This document shows positions 38,520 through 49,440 of a stretch of DNA of 64,000 nucleotides, piece by piece. Each line of letters opens with the position of its first letter. Positions within the stretch are counted from its first letter, which is position 1. Location of the stretch: positions 117,947,188 through 118,011,187 of the forward strand of contig BTPG01000005.1 of assembly GCA_036245525.1 (NCBI GenBank), read 5' to 3'. This DNA is from Semisulcospira habei. Its lineage: Eukaryota > Mollusca > Gastropoda > Semisulcospiridae. The notes below the pieces were generated by a model, which searched no databases, had not been told where the DNA came from, and was given only the letters and a program-made list of their open reading frames with translations. A program made the translations under genes and the position numbers.

Positions 38520-39150
38520 GTAGGTGAATACCTACGGCGCTGAGGCGCCCGGAGGGAGTTGTGCCCCCCGCAAAAAGGCCCCCACCAGAGCGAGGAGTCT
38601 CGCTGGCCTGGCAGAACTCTGCGATTGAGGCGGGCGAAGTCATCCTGCCCGCCAGCCTCAAGTAGCCACGAAGTGTAAGACAGTACAGTCCCTGCTGAAA
38701 GTGACGTTCGTGGCCATGCAAGTGCCTTGATAACGTAACTGTAGCCTCTAACCTCCCTGAGGGAGGGGTCCTGTAATTCAGAACGTATGACTGAGCGTAG
38801 CCAGGAAGAACGTCCGGCATGTAGCATCAGTGGTGCCGGCACCGGCAAAGAGGCGAGTGCGTCCGTAGCGAACGGCTATGTGGTAGGCACACGTGAGGCT
38901 TGTACAGGGATTTGCTACGTGGTCTCCTGGTGGAATAGCGCCCCGTATGCGGGCGCAAGGTGAACCCGTGGACCAAGGCGCGGCGGTCCAGGCAAGGTAT
39001 GGTCCGAGAGGAGCTGTACGTAATGGTTCCCTCGAACTGTAGGCAGACCGGGCGAGTCGTAGCTCCTGAAGCTCGTAAACCAATCCACCATAGTAACATC
39101 CCCAGGCGCCGCATGGCTGCAAGGGCAAGAAGTAGCATGCGATGACTCCT
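38520..39150 (-). pseudogene. DIRS C tyrosine recombinase scraps
   Basis: Fragments such as SWLRSVIRSELQDPSLREVR on the - strand match the WLRWVIRSAYVDLSPQGAK region of element A. The HEVR and Tyr segments are unreadable because of frameshifts. Confidence 0.55.
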
Positions 39151-40062
39151 CACGAGGGGAGTCGACAGGAGGCTCCGGACGAGCGCGTGTAAGTCTCTCC
39201 GAACCGGGCTCTGAGGAGAGGCGGGTTATCTGCCGGCAAGTGGACCCCCAGCAGGATCCCGGCGGCTTACTTGGAGACGAGTGGGTACTGAGATTGGACG
39301 TGGGACGTCGCCAAGCGCGACTCTCTGAACTGGCCTCTGTGAGGCGAGTTCTCTGCTTCTCAAAGCTGTGTCCGGGCTCGCTCCGTCCAGGTAGCGGCCT
39401 CGTCGGTCAAAACCCCCACCCTGTGCCCTAGTCCACTGAAATCGTTGTGGAGCCCCTCCACAGGATCATCCTGGTCTCATGCGCTGATCCTCCGAAGGTG
39501 TCCTGGTGCATTCCGTGTGTAGCCACTGGTCCCACTGGGGAAGACTGGCCCAGATCTACCGTCGGTCCAGGTAGCGTCACGCACGGAGGGAGTTGAAGCT
39601 CTTTCCCCAAGCACCAGGGTAGGGGGTACGCACTGGTCAGAGGATCGCCAGCTGCCCTGATCCTGGAAGTACACCTCCGCTGTCGCGTTGTCGGAGAGGA
39701 GAAGCTCCTGTGACCTATCCTTCCTCCCACGAGCAGAAGGTGGTCTAGTAGTCCGCGTCGGATCCAAGCTAAGCACGCTCTTCTCCGCGAAGTCCGAAGG
39801 TCGGAGGGTTGGGCCTCGAGAAGAATCACGGAAGTAGGAAGCGTAGCTTGAGCAGCCTGGCTTAGAGACGACCAATGTGCGTAGATCCGACTCCGTGTAG
39901 TGGCTAGATCCTCCGCCACGAGCACAGCCAAGCGGTACCGCCTGTCCGAAGCCCGGCACCCCCTGGGTGCCCAACAAGAGTTGTCGAGATGGTTAGACGT
40001 CAGGGAGACGGGGCTGCGCCTTGGTTCCCCAGTGTCCATGATGGATGAGAACCCCCAGTGAG
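39151..40062 (-). other. DIRS C decayed gag or linker sequence
   Basis: GC-rich; short frames with RS-like and gag-like words but no intact motif. RT is absent from this stretch. Confidence 0.4.
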
Positions 40063-41230
40063 TCAGGTGGCGATGCCGGGCAAATTCCGCAGCAGGGCGG
40101 CGGCGATGAGCTTGGATGTCCCGTCCAGCGCCGGCCGCGTGTCCATCCGCGCAGAAGAAACGGTCTGACGGAACTGCAGCACTGGAAGCCGAAGAAGAGG
40201 GAGAGGAGAACGGCTGAGACGTCCGAGCCACCAGTCCGAGGGGTTGTCAGCCGTCAAACTCAGGGTGTCGAAGTCCCGCTGTCTGGAACCGGCGACCGAG
40301 GAGGGCGACGAGGGCTCCGAGGGAAGGAACCTGCTGACGGCGAACCGCAGAGGTCGAAGACTCCCTCCGAAGGGGAGAGCGAAGACGGAGCGACGCGGCG
40401 AGGGTCTCCTGAGAGCCGAAGGCGGGTCCCGACGAGGAGAACGGCTGCGACGAGGAGGAACAGAACGGAGAGGATGAGGGAAGGGGAAGTGGCCGGTCGA
40501 TGGGAAGAGGAACGGGACGAAAGGGAGTCCGAACGAGATGGGGAACGCGAAGAAGGCGAAACCCGTCTGAGTCGAGGGAGACCTGATCCGTCGAACGCTG
40601 AGAGGAGAAGGTCCTCCTTCGATCTTGCGAAGCAGAGCGGTAATGGTGAGTAGAATCCCGGCGCCTACGATCTTCGCCAACAGGAGGCTCCATACGAGTG
40701 CGTGTAAGTCTCTGTGAACCAGGCTCTTGGGAGAGGCGGGTTGCTTGCCGGCAAGGGGACCCCTGCGGCCAGAGACGAGTGGGGAATGAACCAGGCTCTT
40801 GGGAGAGGCGGGTTTCTGAGCACTAACCGTTGAAAACTCAGTGCGTCTTCTGTGTCGGATCAAGTTGACCTCGCACATCCCGTGCCGGGGGCACAGCGGA
40901 AGGCGTCTCGGTAATCTCCCAGCACCCGAGCGGGAAGGTCCTCCTATGATCTTGCGAGGGAGAGCCGATAACGTCGAGCAGAATCCCTGTATCTACGCTC
41001 TTCACAACCAGGAGGCTCCGGACGAGTGCGTGTATGTCTCTGTGAACCAGGCTCTTGGGAGAGGCGGGTTTCTTGCCGTCCAGGGGACCCCCAGCAGAAT
41101 CCCGGCGGCTTCCTCAGAGACGAGTGGGGAACGACGGTGGAGGAGGGACGCCACGAGCGTCCCACAAAACCAGGCTCTTAGGAGAGGCGGGTTATTTCCA
41201 CCAGCTGTGTCCGGGCGCGCTCTCTAACGG
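40063..41230 (-). pseudogene. DIRS C ORF1 fragment with RLSQEPG-type repeats
   Basis: The 271-codon frame at 40063-40878 has RRSRSPRRDPPSALRRPSPR, GSRQRDFDTLSL and SSARMDTRPALDGTSKLIAA, parallel to ORF1 of A. It then ends where A continues into the LAP2-alpha-like body. Upstream, ACCAGGCTCTTGGGAGAGGC occurs at about 40719, 40791 and 41048, with a one-base variant at 41169 and diverged ones at 39200 and 41661. This is more copies than element A has. Confidence 0.65.
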
Positions 41231-41430
41231 AGGCGGTCTTGACGGTCGAACTCCCACTTTGTGCACTAATCCCTCGATTACTCAGTGGCGTTTTCTGCGT
41301 CGGATCCAGTTGGTCTCGCACGTCCGGTGTCAGGGGCACAGCGGAAGGCGTCTCGGCAATCTTCAAGTACCCGAGAGGGTAGGAGGCTCCCTCCTATAAG
41401 TTCCAGAGATTAGACCATCGCAGCTCCGGC

Positions 41431-41550
41431 CAGGTAGCACAGACGTCACAAGTGTGGTCGGAAGCACACCCAGCGCACAGGAGACAGACTGTATGGATAT
41501 CCGACGGCCACTGGAAGCCTCCGCATCGTTTGCAGGTCACCAGTAGGCCA
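41431..41550 (-). pseudogene. DIRS C ORF1 zinc motif
   Basis: The - strand gives TCKRCGGFQWPSDIHTVCLL, then CAGCASDHTCDVC. The acceptor-like site before it reads TGTTGCAT, so the AG found in the other elements is lost. Confidence 0.6.
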
Positions 41551-42639
41551 ATGCAACACACCTAACCTGAGGTGGCCTGGAACTGTGTCGATAGTAGTCT
41601 CCGCTTCCTTGGAGACGATCATCCTTACTAGAGTCCCTGGACGTGCACGTGAATGTCTCTGAGCCGGGCTCCGAGGGAGGCGGGCTTTCTTGCCGGTAAG
41701 GGGGACCCCCAGCGGGATCCCGCGGGCTTTCTTGGAGACAAGTGGGACCGATAGTGGACATGGCTTCTTGGAAGGCTTAGTCCGGGCGTGCTCCCTCCTG
41801 GAAGCGGCCTCATCGATCCAGGCCCACTTCGTGCACTAGTCCACTGAATTCCCACAGGGACGTCCTGGTCTCAAGCGACCGGTGCCAAGGATACGTTGGA
41901 TGGCGTATCCACATCCTGCGCATAGGAGACCCGACCTAGTGGTTGTCCGACGGCCACCGGCCCATCTGCCTTGCGTGAAGGACGTCAGCATGCCCTTCTT
42001 CATCGGGGCGGAACGGGATCCTTCAAGCACCAACAGCATAGGTCGCTCCCGCCTGCAGACGCTTCAATGCTGCCATCTGCGCTGCTGAGGCCAGGTGACA
42101 CAATCATCCCAATGTGGTAGGAGGCACCTCCCGTGTCGGCAGACAGGCCTAGTCCCAAATGGTCGCTGCCTGGACATGAAGAACACACCTACCAGTAGCA
42201 GCCGGGCTGGTGCTTACAGCCGAGAAGCTGCTTGTCCTCTCCAGGTGGTAGTGTACTGCAACGTCCTAAGAAGTCGGACGTGTGCGTAATTGTCTTACCG
42301 AGCGGGCCTTGCCAGAGGCTGTTCATGTGCGCTCCCCCTGGCAGCGGCCTCCACGATCCACGCTCGCGCACTAGTCGTGACATCCGGTGTGGCTTCTCCC
42401 CCAGGTCAGTCCGTTGTCGTGCGGAAAACCCGCGGTGTCCGGAAGGCGCCTAAACCGGTGCCGATCGCTTGCAACGCAAGCATGGTCAGCGGGGCATCCG
42501 GTGCAGTGGCGAAAGACCCTTGGGGGCTGAACTAGCCACTGTCATCTGTGTGAATGGGTAGCACATCCCTGCAACAGATAACACACCCGAAGGCCTGCGG
42601 GCGAGTCCTGTGGGACTAAGCCACGAAAGGTAGCCTTCG

Positions 42640-43010
42640 TAACAACAAAACACACAAGCACCAAAGCGGGGTAACAGACTGTCAAGCCTGCACGCCGGCA
42701 GTGCAGCAAGAAGGTCGACTCACTGCCATCAAGCACTAAGGTGAGCAACCAACATATGTAGCTAAAGTCAAACATGTCATGACAGAAGCGAGGTACCAAA
42801 CTGCACGCCTACAAATAGCCATGCATGCAGTAAGCAAGTAGGCCCACTGCCGCCAAGCGCTAAGGCGAGGGAACAACATATGTACACAAAAGACGAATAC
42901 ATCCTGACGGAAGCAAGGTACCAAACTGCACGTCTGCAATCTAGCAGTGCAGTAACGAGGTAGATTCACCGCCGTCAAGCGCTAAGGTGAGCAACAACAT
43001 ATGTACCAAC
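42640..43010. repeat. Three-copy tandem repeat of about 123 bp in the DIRS C leader
   Basis: CAAGC(A/G)CTAAGG recurs at 42730, 42854 and 42976, with AACATATGTA and GAGGTACCAAACTGCACG or GAAGCAAGGTACC in each unit. It lies upstream of ORF1, unlike the ORF1 cassettes. Confidence 0.7.
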
Positions 43011-43794
43011 CCCTGCCATAAAAGGAGTCAGGCCCCAAACATTACAACTCAATACGCAATGACAACCAAGACAAGAAAACATCTGGGGCAGTAAATCACC
43101 ACTTTATGTGGACATGTCACGCGGGGCCCGCCCCGCCAAGGAGCGTAAACCCCCAACCTGCCCGCCGGAACGTATATCCACTCTCTAAGGTACGTGAGCA
43201 CTTGTCCACAGCGTATGCCTGCGTAAGCGAGTGTGCGCTTAAATTCATCACCCGCTAGCGCAAACAGAAAAGGGGCCAGAACAGGCGCTGGTACCGAACA
43301 AACTACGCGATGACAAGGCGTGACCCAAGCCGTGCCACCCAGCTAATCAGGCCATGGAGTAAAATTCTCCACACCCAAGGTACAAATGCGTAGGAAACTT
43401 CGCTACGAATCACCGAAGGTGAGTGGGCGCGCAATTACAGTGAGAAGAAGACGAAAAACTTCGTACCTGCACAAACCAGTGCCCAGCCCGGGAACCGGCC
43501 GAGGGTCAACCCCGCTACCTTACCTCTCCGCCGAAGGGGAACGGGGGGAGACGTCCAAAACTCGCCTGGCACGACCGGCGAAGCTCCCCGGACAGCTCAC
43601 CAGAGGTCGAAGCGTAGGCGCTAAGCAGTGGGGACGAGAAAGCCACACAGCAGCACAGGCAGGGCCGACGAACGATCCTATCTCCCGCTCTTCATTCCAA
43701 CAGCCAGTCCGAAACCAGAGAACCGGTCGAAAAACCAAAGTCCGTAGGCTAGAGCAGAGCGCAAGACGACCGAATCGTGCGCCTAAGTAGACTA

Positions 43795-44254
43795 GACTGG
43801 GGGATTATGGGTACCCGGCTTCCGGGTGGTGGGTATAGGGAGACAACTCTTGGTCCCCTCGGGGTTCCCCGAGTGCCTCCCGGGTTGTGTTTTAACACAA
43901 CTGGCTCTTAGGCTAGAATGATGAATGATGAATCTTTATTTATTCAGGATAAAGCTATTAGGCAACTCAATGCCTGTCTTACAAGCTGTCCTGTAAACAA
44001 ACAACATAACAGGAAAATAAACATAGCATGCAAATAATAACAATAATAATAATAAGAAGAAGAAAAACTACGGAAAAAAACAAACACAATAGGTGAATCA
44101 ATGAAAGGGGGAAAAAAAAAATTCGTATTGGAGAAGTAGTAACTGCCACCAACACAAAAGTAAGAGAAATAAATGAGTGCATAGCATGAATGAGTAAGTA
44201 GTAGACACTTCCCCTTCCATTCAGTCATGTCATCGGTAATGTTTTTGAAGAAAC
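43795..44254. repeat. Left inverted terminal repeat of DIRS C, interrupted
   Basis: Parts 43795-43920 and 44188-44254, ending GTAATGTTTTTGAAGAAAC. Interrupted by the small insert at 43921-44187. Confidence 0.8.
43921..44187 (-). mobile_element. Small retro-fragment with AATAAAGATTCATC tail
   Basis: On the - strand it ends in AATAAATAAAGATTCATC and then an ATTC/ATC run. ATGAATGA at both ends could be the duplicated target, though the tail repeat makes this ambiguous. No coding motif; contains an AAT-rich tract. A SINE or LINE end. Confidence 0.55.
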
Positions 44255-45784
44255 AAATGCCACTGCTTTTCTGATCTCTTCCCGGCTGGGTCTGTCACAG
44301 CTGATGGGTAGGTCGGTCTCTGCCGGCTGGATGTTGGGGGGGTCAGGTGGGCTAGGTCTGTTCAGTAACTCTTCAAAATACTCGGCCCAACTGTCGAGTT
44401 GGTCTGCTCTGTCTGCAATAGGCTTGCCTTCTTTGTCTTTTACTGGTCTTTCTGTATGGCCATACTTACCCGACAATCTTCTGGTAATGTCGTAGAGCTG
44501 TTTCATGTTGCCGCTGCCTGCTGCCTTTTCTGCCTCTGCTGCCAGGCTGTCTGTGTAGGCCCTCTTGTCTGCCCTGATACTCCTCTTCACCTCGCGGTTG
44601 GCTTCCGAGTATTCCCCCTGTGCCCTTACTTTGGCTGCTCTCGTGCGACTGTTGTTGACCGCTGCTTTCTTCTGCTTCCTCGCTTCTATCTTCTTCAAGG
44701 TCTGTGCCGACAGCCAGTCCTTGTGGTGGTGTTTCCTGAACCCTACAGTGTCTTTGCAGGTTGAGTTCAGCGCCTCTCTAACTGCCTTCCACTGCTGCTC
44801 TGTGGTGACCGCCTCCTCTTCATTTACTAGCTCCTGTAGCGCTTGAAACCGGTTGGACAGCACCAGTTTGAACTCTTCTCTAACTCCAGTTTCTCTCAGG
44901 AGGCCTACATTATAGCGCTGTCTTCTTGTTGTCTCTGTGCGGCTTTTCTTTAGCTTGAGCTTCATTCTTAAGGTAAGCAGATGGTGGTCTGAGGCGACAT
45001 CTGCTCCCCTCCTCACTCGAACATCTTGAAGGGATCTTCTAAATTTCTTGCTAATGCAGATATGGTCTATTTGGTTCTCTGTTGTATGGTCAGGTGAGAC
45101 CCAAGTTGCTTTGTGTATTCTTCTGTGTGGGAAGATGCTGCCTCCAATGACAAGTCGGTTTAGAGCACAAAAGTCTACCAACCTCTCCCCGTTCTCACTC
45201 ATCTCCGAGCCTAGTCCCTGTCTCCCCATCACCTCTTTGTATCCGGTGTTGTCTTCCCCTATTTTGGCATTAAAATCGCCCATGACGATGGTGATGTCTC
45301 GCTCCGCACATTTGTCCACGGCACTCTGGAGTCGGTCGTAGAACTCTTGTTTCTCTTCCTCGTCACTGTCATTGGTGGGCGCATAACACTGGATGACGTT
45401 CAGCTTGAGCTTTTTCTTGGTTCTAAAGGCTGCTGTTATAATTCTTGGCCCAAGAGGTTCCCAGCCCATCAGCGCTCTCTGTGCCACTGGTGACAGCATG
45501 AGTGCTACTCCTTCTGTATGGGGGGCATTCTCCTCTTCATGACCTGAATACAGAATCATCTCCCCACTTAACAGCCTTTTCTGGCCAGACTGCGTCCATC
45601 TGGCTTCAATGATGCCTAGCAGGGAAAGGTTGTACTTTTGCATTTCCGCTGCTATCTGGGCGGCCTTGCCGCTCTGGTACATGGTCTTGACGTTCCATGT
45701 GCCCATGGTTGTATCCCTGGATAGAGAGAGGCGGCTCGGTCCTGTGGCTTCCGAAGACTTCCGGCTTTCACCACAGGACGTCAT
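44255..45784 (-). CDS. RTE copy 2 pol, endonuclease half
   Basis: The frame is open from MTSCGESRKSSEATG (45784) to REEIRKAVAF, where DIRS C cuts it. Endonuclease motifs in order: GTWNVKTMYQSGKAAQI, IIEARWTQSG (catalytic Glu), GDFNAKIGED, TWVSPDHTTENQIDHI and SDHHLLTL. The 9 residues after AVAF are DIRS end sequence, not RTE. This half supplies the N-terminus missing from copy 1. Confidence 0.88.
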
Positions 45785-46063
45785 AAGTCTTCTAGTAGAA
45801 GAACCTTCCTCCTCCAGGAAAGGAATTACTGTTAATCTTTTCGTCGGCGTTTTTGTAGCTATTTCCTTTTTTGCAGGGTGGGGAAGCTACCCCCACGCCC
45901 AACCCCCTTACTAGGAGGACCAGGGGTTTTCTGTCGGGGTCACCTTCCCTTAGACCATGTTGGTTCACGGCACCTTATTTCATTCGGTGCACCCCTCTCA
46001 CGAGGGACCCCCTATCCACCACCCAGGGGACGCGCCTCAACGCCGTATGGTCCCAGCGCGAGG
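45785..46063 (-). other. 5' leader of RTE copy 2
   Basis: Untranslated sequence between the target duplication and the first in-frame ATG, with GC-rich blocks (GCACCCCTCTCACGAGGGAC). RTE elements have internal promoters here, but none is demonstrable by eye. Confidence 0.5.
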
Positions 46064-46275
46064 TCCTGTTGAGCTACAGGTCCGAAATGGCATCAGAAAA
46101 TATCAATGAAGCAATCACACCAGAACATTGTTTCACAGCAAAATGTCACTTAATTACGATGTTGCATGTTAACACCTACCAGTATAGCTTTCTTTTTTTT
46201 TCTTAAGCCAGAAAAATTCTAACTGACCAAGCGACTGCCTGACCAAAATGAAAAAAAGATCTAGAGAGGGCCTAC

Positions 46276-46380
46276 CTTATGTTCCTCGAAGACAGCGAAA
46301 ACGTGAGTGAACATGTCCGACTGGTCAATGATCACCTTGCTCCTGGACCCTGTGGTCGGGGACGCGGTACTCTCAACAGA
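46276..46380 (-). CDS. RMC1: RMC1 exon (SVESTASPTTG...EEHK)
   Basis: After GTTTGCAG: SVESTASPTTGSRSKVIIDQ and SDMFTHVFAVFEEHK, donor GTAGGCC. 35 codons, phase 0. The variable Ser/Thr start and conserved IDQSDMFTHVF follow the family pattern (LDQSDVYTHV in mammals). Confidence 0.92.
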
Positions 46381-46419
46381 CTGCAAACACACGATACATA
46401 AACTAGACAAGTTAAGATG

Positions 46420-46600
46420 CAACCCGTTTAGCCCTGGTACACTACAACAGGAGGCAGAAATAATACAGGAATGATAAGTCAAGGGTGATGCCAGAACAGT
46501 TTGGCGCCAACTGGCATCAAACTGTTCTGGCATCACCCTTGAACAATCATGATCTGCGTATCTCAGGACCTGGTAGCTCAGACAGGACACCTCCAAAACT
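46420..46600. repeat. AAGGGTGATGCCAG hairpin
   Basis: GTCAAGGGTGATGCCAGAAC, AGTTTGGCGCCAACTGGCATC and complements. A diverged member of the AAGGGTAGTGCC family, next to 46605. Confidence 0.7.
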
Positions 46601-46604
46601 TGAC

Positions 46605-46816
46605 TTAACCCATTTAAGCCCACGGCCGCATTTCCCAAATTTTAGAGGTGTCACCCAACAACTATGTACAAGTTGGAGGAGATGGTTGGACCATGATAAT
46701 TCAAGGGTAGTGCCAGATTAGCTTGTCGCATGAAGGCGCCAAGCTAATCTGGCACTACCCTTGAATTATTATGGTGCATCCATCTCCTGCTGTAGGGTGT
46801 CGAGGCTAAATGGGTA
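46605..46816. repeat. piggyBac-like hairpin MITE (CCCATTTA...TAAATGGG)
   Basis: Opens TTAACCCATTTAAGCCC and closes GGCTAAATGGGTAAA; the right TTAA has become TAAA. The inner stem ATAATTCAAGGGTAGTGCCA with GATTAGCTTG is near-perfect. Confidence 0.75.
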
Positions 46817-47009
46817 AAGAGTTCAGTGTGATAAAAAAAAGTGTAGGTGAAGCAATTAAAGTCCGTTCAGCTTTAAACGTACCAGGTCAGGTTAACTGAT
46901 ATTACATAAGAAAAGATCATGTCCGAAAAATATCATGTTTGCTAAGGTCAAAACAAAAGTACTGTATGGCACAAGTCCACATCATAAAAAAATCCTTTAC
47001 ACATAAACA
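46817..47009. other. RMC1 intron sequence, nothing recognised
   Basis: AT-rich, with no gene or repeat I can support. It ends with ACATAAACA at the DIRS D border, where an ACA replaces the usual AAA. Confidence 0.5.
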
Positions 47010-47250
47010 TGAATTTTTCTCTAAAATGTATTTTTTCGAAAAATACTTACCGATGACATTACTGTTAGGAATACTGATCTAGCTAGCCTAATTTTAGCCA
47101 AAATTGTTGTGTGCCTACATGGCAGGGGAGGCAACAAGGGGCGCTATAAGCTAGGCAGTACCCCGGGTAGCCTCCCTTCCATCCTCATCTGGGCACGCGC
47201 TCACCGGAAACGCCATTCTGTTTCTTAGCGAGCCAGCGGCAGCGGGGCAG
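47010..47250. repeat. Right inverted terminal repeat of DIRS D
   Basis: TGAATTTTTCTCTAAAATGT onward; inverted copy at 62887-63000 and 52615-52684. Confidence 0.8.
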
Positions 47251-47265
47251 GCGGGAGGGTCATCT

Positions 47266-47366
47266 GAGTAATGTCATCGGTAAGTATTTTTTTTTTAAAA
47301 AATACATTTTAGAGAAAAATTTATTTGTTTCCTCAAAACACATTACCGATGACATTACTGTTAGGA
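47266..47366. repeat. Internal complementary region of DIRS D
   Basis: AATGTCATCGGTAAGTATTT through AGAGAAAAATTTATTTGTTT to CACATTACCGATGACATTAC. Complements of both outer ends. Confidence 0.8.
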
Positions 47367-47469
47367 AGAATATCGAAGAGGAGGTGGGTGCCGCTTAGAA
47401 CGCCCCTAATCCCTGTGTAATATCGAGACCCACCCTCCCTGGTACAACCTCCTGATAATTTTAGCTAAG

Positions 47470-48460
47470 ATACGTACGGCACCTGGGCTGCCGGGAGCGA
47501 GTGTTGTTCCGCTGTAAAGTCTCCCACCAGCGATAGGTTCTCGCGCTGGCTGGTGAGGTCCCTCAGGTAGCATTGGGCGAAGGTCGACTCTGATCGCCAG
47601 CCCACTGCCGCCACAAGTCTTGACTGCGCAGTTGCGGTCGAATGCGAGCTTGTGGCCATGGCTTCTGACCTCAAGTGCCCTGATGTTCATGCATTTGGCT
47701 GTACCAGGGACGAGGTCCTGGTAGGCGGAGCGTATCACCCATCGGAGACAAGAGGTCGACTGTGCTCGCCATTCCATGGCCGCCATATCTGACCGCGCAG
47801 TTGCGGTTGAGCGCTAGGCTAGCGGTCATGGCTATGACCTCGTGCGCCCTGATGTTCATTCGTATGGCTGTGTCAGGAGCAAGATCTTGGAGATCACACA
47901 TCAGAGCCAGGAGGATATCGTCTGGGCCGAGATGTCATGTCTACCTGGGGACAGAGGGAGGAAATGGCGGGTGCGTCCCCTGCGTAGCGGCTTGGTCCGC
48001 CGCAGGAACACATGTAAGGCTCTCACCTGGTCTTGTTGTCTGGATTCTCGGGTAGAGCCTGGACCCCTCAAGGGTTGGACAGTGACCATCTGTGGGGCAG
48101 CCAAAGGAGAATGGGTCTTGGCTAGGAAAGCCGGGTCGGACAACAGTTGCACAGAGCCATCCGTTCGGCAACTGTAGGCATGATGGACGTGCAGAAAGGC
48201 GTGTAGCTCGCTGACTCTGGCCGCCATGGCAAGAGCCAGTAGGAAGTGTGTCTTCCGCGTCACGTCCGGTGACCGCGCCAACTGAAGTGGTTCGAAGCAG
48301 CTAGAGTTGAGCCACGTCTGCATCCAGGGTAGGTCCAATTGCGGTACGAGTGAGCGGAGGGCTGGATATCTTAGACCGAAGCGCGCCATAAGGTCAGCCA
48401 GGTCCTTGCAGTTGCCAGGGTCGGGCCGTCCCACATGCTGGTACATATCAGCGATCATCG
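47470..48460 (-). pseudogene. DIRS D tyrosine recombinase with internal duplication
   Basis: 47901-48458 is open: MIADMYQHVGRPDPGNCKDL, FLLALAMAARVSELHAF (Arg box) and GRHDISAQTISSWL. Downstream the HxxR region appears twice, as RALEVRSHGHKLAFDRNCAV (47600s) and RAHEVIAMTASLALNRNCAV (47800s), in different frames. This indicates a partial duplication of about 170 bp. The Tyr region SESTFAQCYLRDL is in yet another frame. Non-functional. Confidence 0.75.
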
Positions 48461-49440
48461 CTAGGTAGTCGCGAATGGTGATTGGCGCCCGAAGCTGGTC
48501 GGTGAAGTGCCAGAGGAAGAACTCCGCCAGCTGGGAACCGTCAGATCCATGGGAGAGAGTCGCCCTTCGTCACACTAGTCGCACAGGACTCGCCACTTTC
48601 CTCGTAAATTCACCTGGTCGAGGGTCTGCGGGCTGTAGCGATAGTTTCCCCCGCTGTAAGTGAGAAGCCTCTAGCGGCGAGGGCTTGCCGCACCAACTCC
48701 AGGCGTGGAGTAGAAGTCGCTCGGAGCATGGGTAGAACAGGGCCTGCTGAGGTTGCTTGAGCATCGTGCGCGGGGTGGGTAGCCGCAGCAGGGGGCTGCA
48801 GCGAGGTTCAGGAGGTCGGTGGTCCAAAACCTGGTCCAGCCGAAGGGAGCCACCAGGAACAGAACTACGTTGCAATCTTTGAGCTTGAGCAGGAGCTTGG
48901 GGACAAGAACCGTCGCGGGTAGGCGTACATGACGAGGCCGTCCCAGGGAATGGATAGAGCGTCGACTGCCCAGGCTAGTGGATCTGGCATGGGGGAGACG
49001 AACAGAGGAAGCTGGAGAATTCACCTCGTCGTGAAGAGGTCGATCATGGGGGTTTCCCCATGGGTGTAGATCATCCGAAGATGTCCGGCCGGAGGGTCTA
49101 CATGGTGTGTAGCAGCTGACCGTGTCGCGAGAGGGAATCGGCTAGGACAAAGAGATGGCCCGGGATGTCTGGCTCGGAGAGAAATGCCGGGATCTTCACA
49201 CCACTGGAACAGCTGGTAGAGAAGGATGCCGAGGGGCGGGGAGCATCCCGGCCTGCTTCTGGATGTAGGCGACCACCATGGGGTTGTCCGAAAGGACGAG
49301 CAACTTCTGGTGACGTAGACATCCCACGCGCTGAGTGCTTGCCAGACCGCCTTCAGTTCTAACCATTTGATGTGCTGGACCGCGAGGTCCGGGGGCCTGG
49401 TGCGAGGCCAGGTGCCGCAGGCCGCAACGAACATCGTAGA
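48461..49440 (-). pseudogene. DIRS D RNase H and linker, broken
   Basis: Fragments FVAACGTWPRTRPPDLAVQH, IKWLELKAVWQALSAW, VLADSLSRHGQLLHTM and RLPATVLVPKLLLKLK match the RNase H frame of element A. At least three frames are needed. The first Asp motif (DAS) reads DVR. Confidence 0.65.

Larger units (their letters stand above)
38077..44254 (-). mobile_element. DIRS-like element C, internally deleted, inside RTE copy 2
   Basis: AAA at 38074-38076 and 44255-44257 borders the element, with no longer duplication. Comparison with intact RTE copy 1 shows that removing the element and one AAA restores the RTE frame exactly. It keeps the right repeat (38077-38340), internal complementary region (38331-38427), YR scraps (38520-39150), ORF1 remnants (39150-41530), a 5' leader and a left repeat. 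RT and RNase H are gone, so it moved with help from other copies or lost them afterwards. Terminal motifs are those of element A. Confidence 0.88.
36578..46063 (-). mobile_element. RTE-like LINE, copy 2, nearly full length, split by DIRS C
   Basis: Target duplication TCCTGTTGAGCT at 36566-36577 and 46064-46075. The 3' end is a CTTA tandem tail at about 36577-36597. Net length without DIRS C is about 3.3 kb, including a 5' leader of about 280 bp (45785-46063). Both coding halves are open, and the break falls inside one codon region shared with copy 1, so the element appears to have been intact before DIRS C inserted. Confidence 0.92.

Noticed and set aside
36578..46063. Two separate RTE fragments in the same orientation
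   Set aside because: The shared target duplication and codon-exact join show they are one element interrupted by DIRS C.
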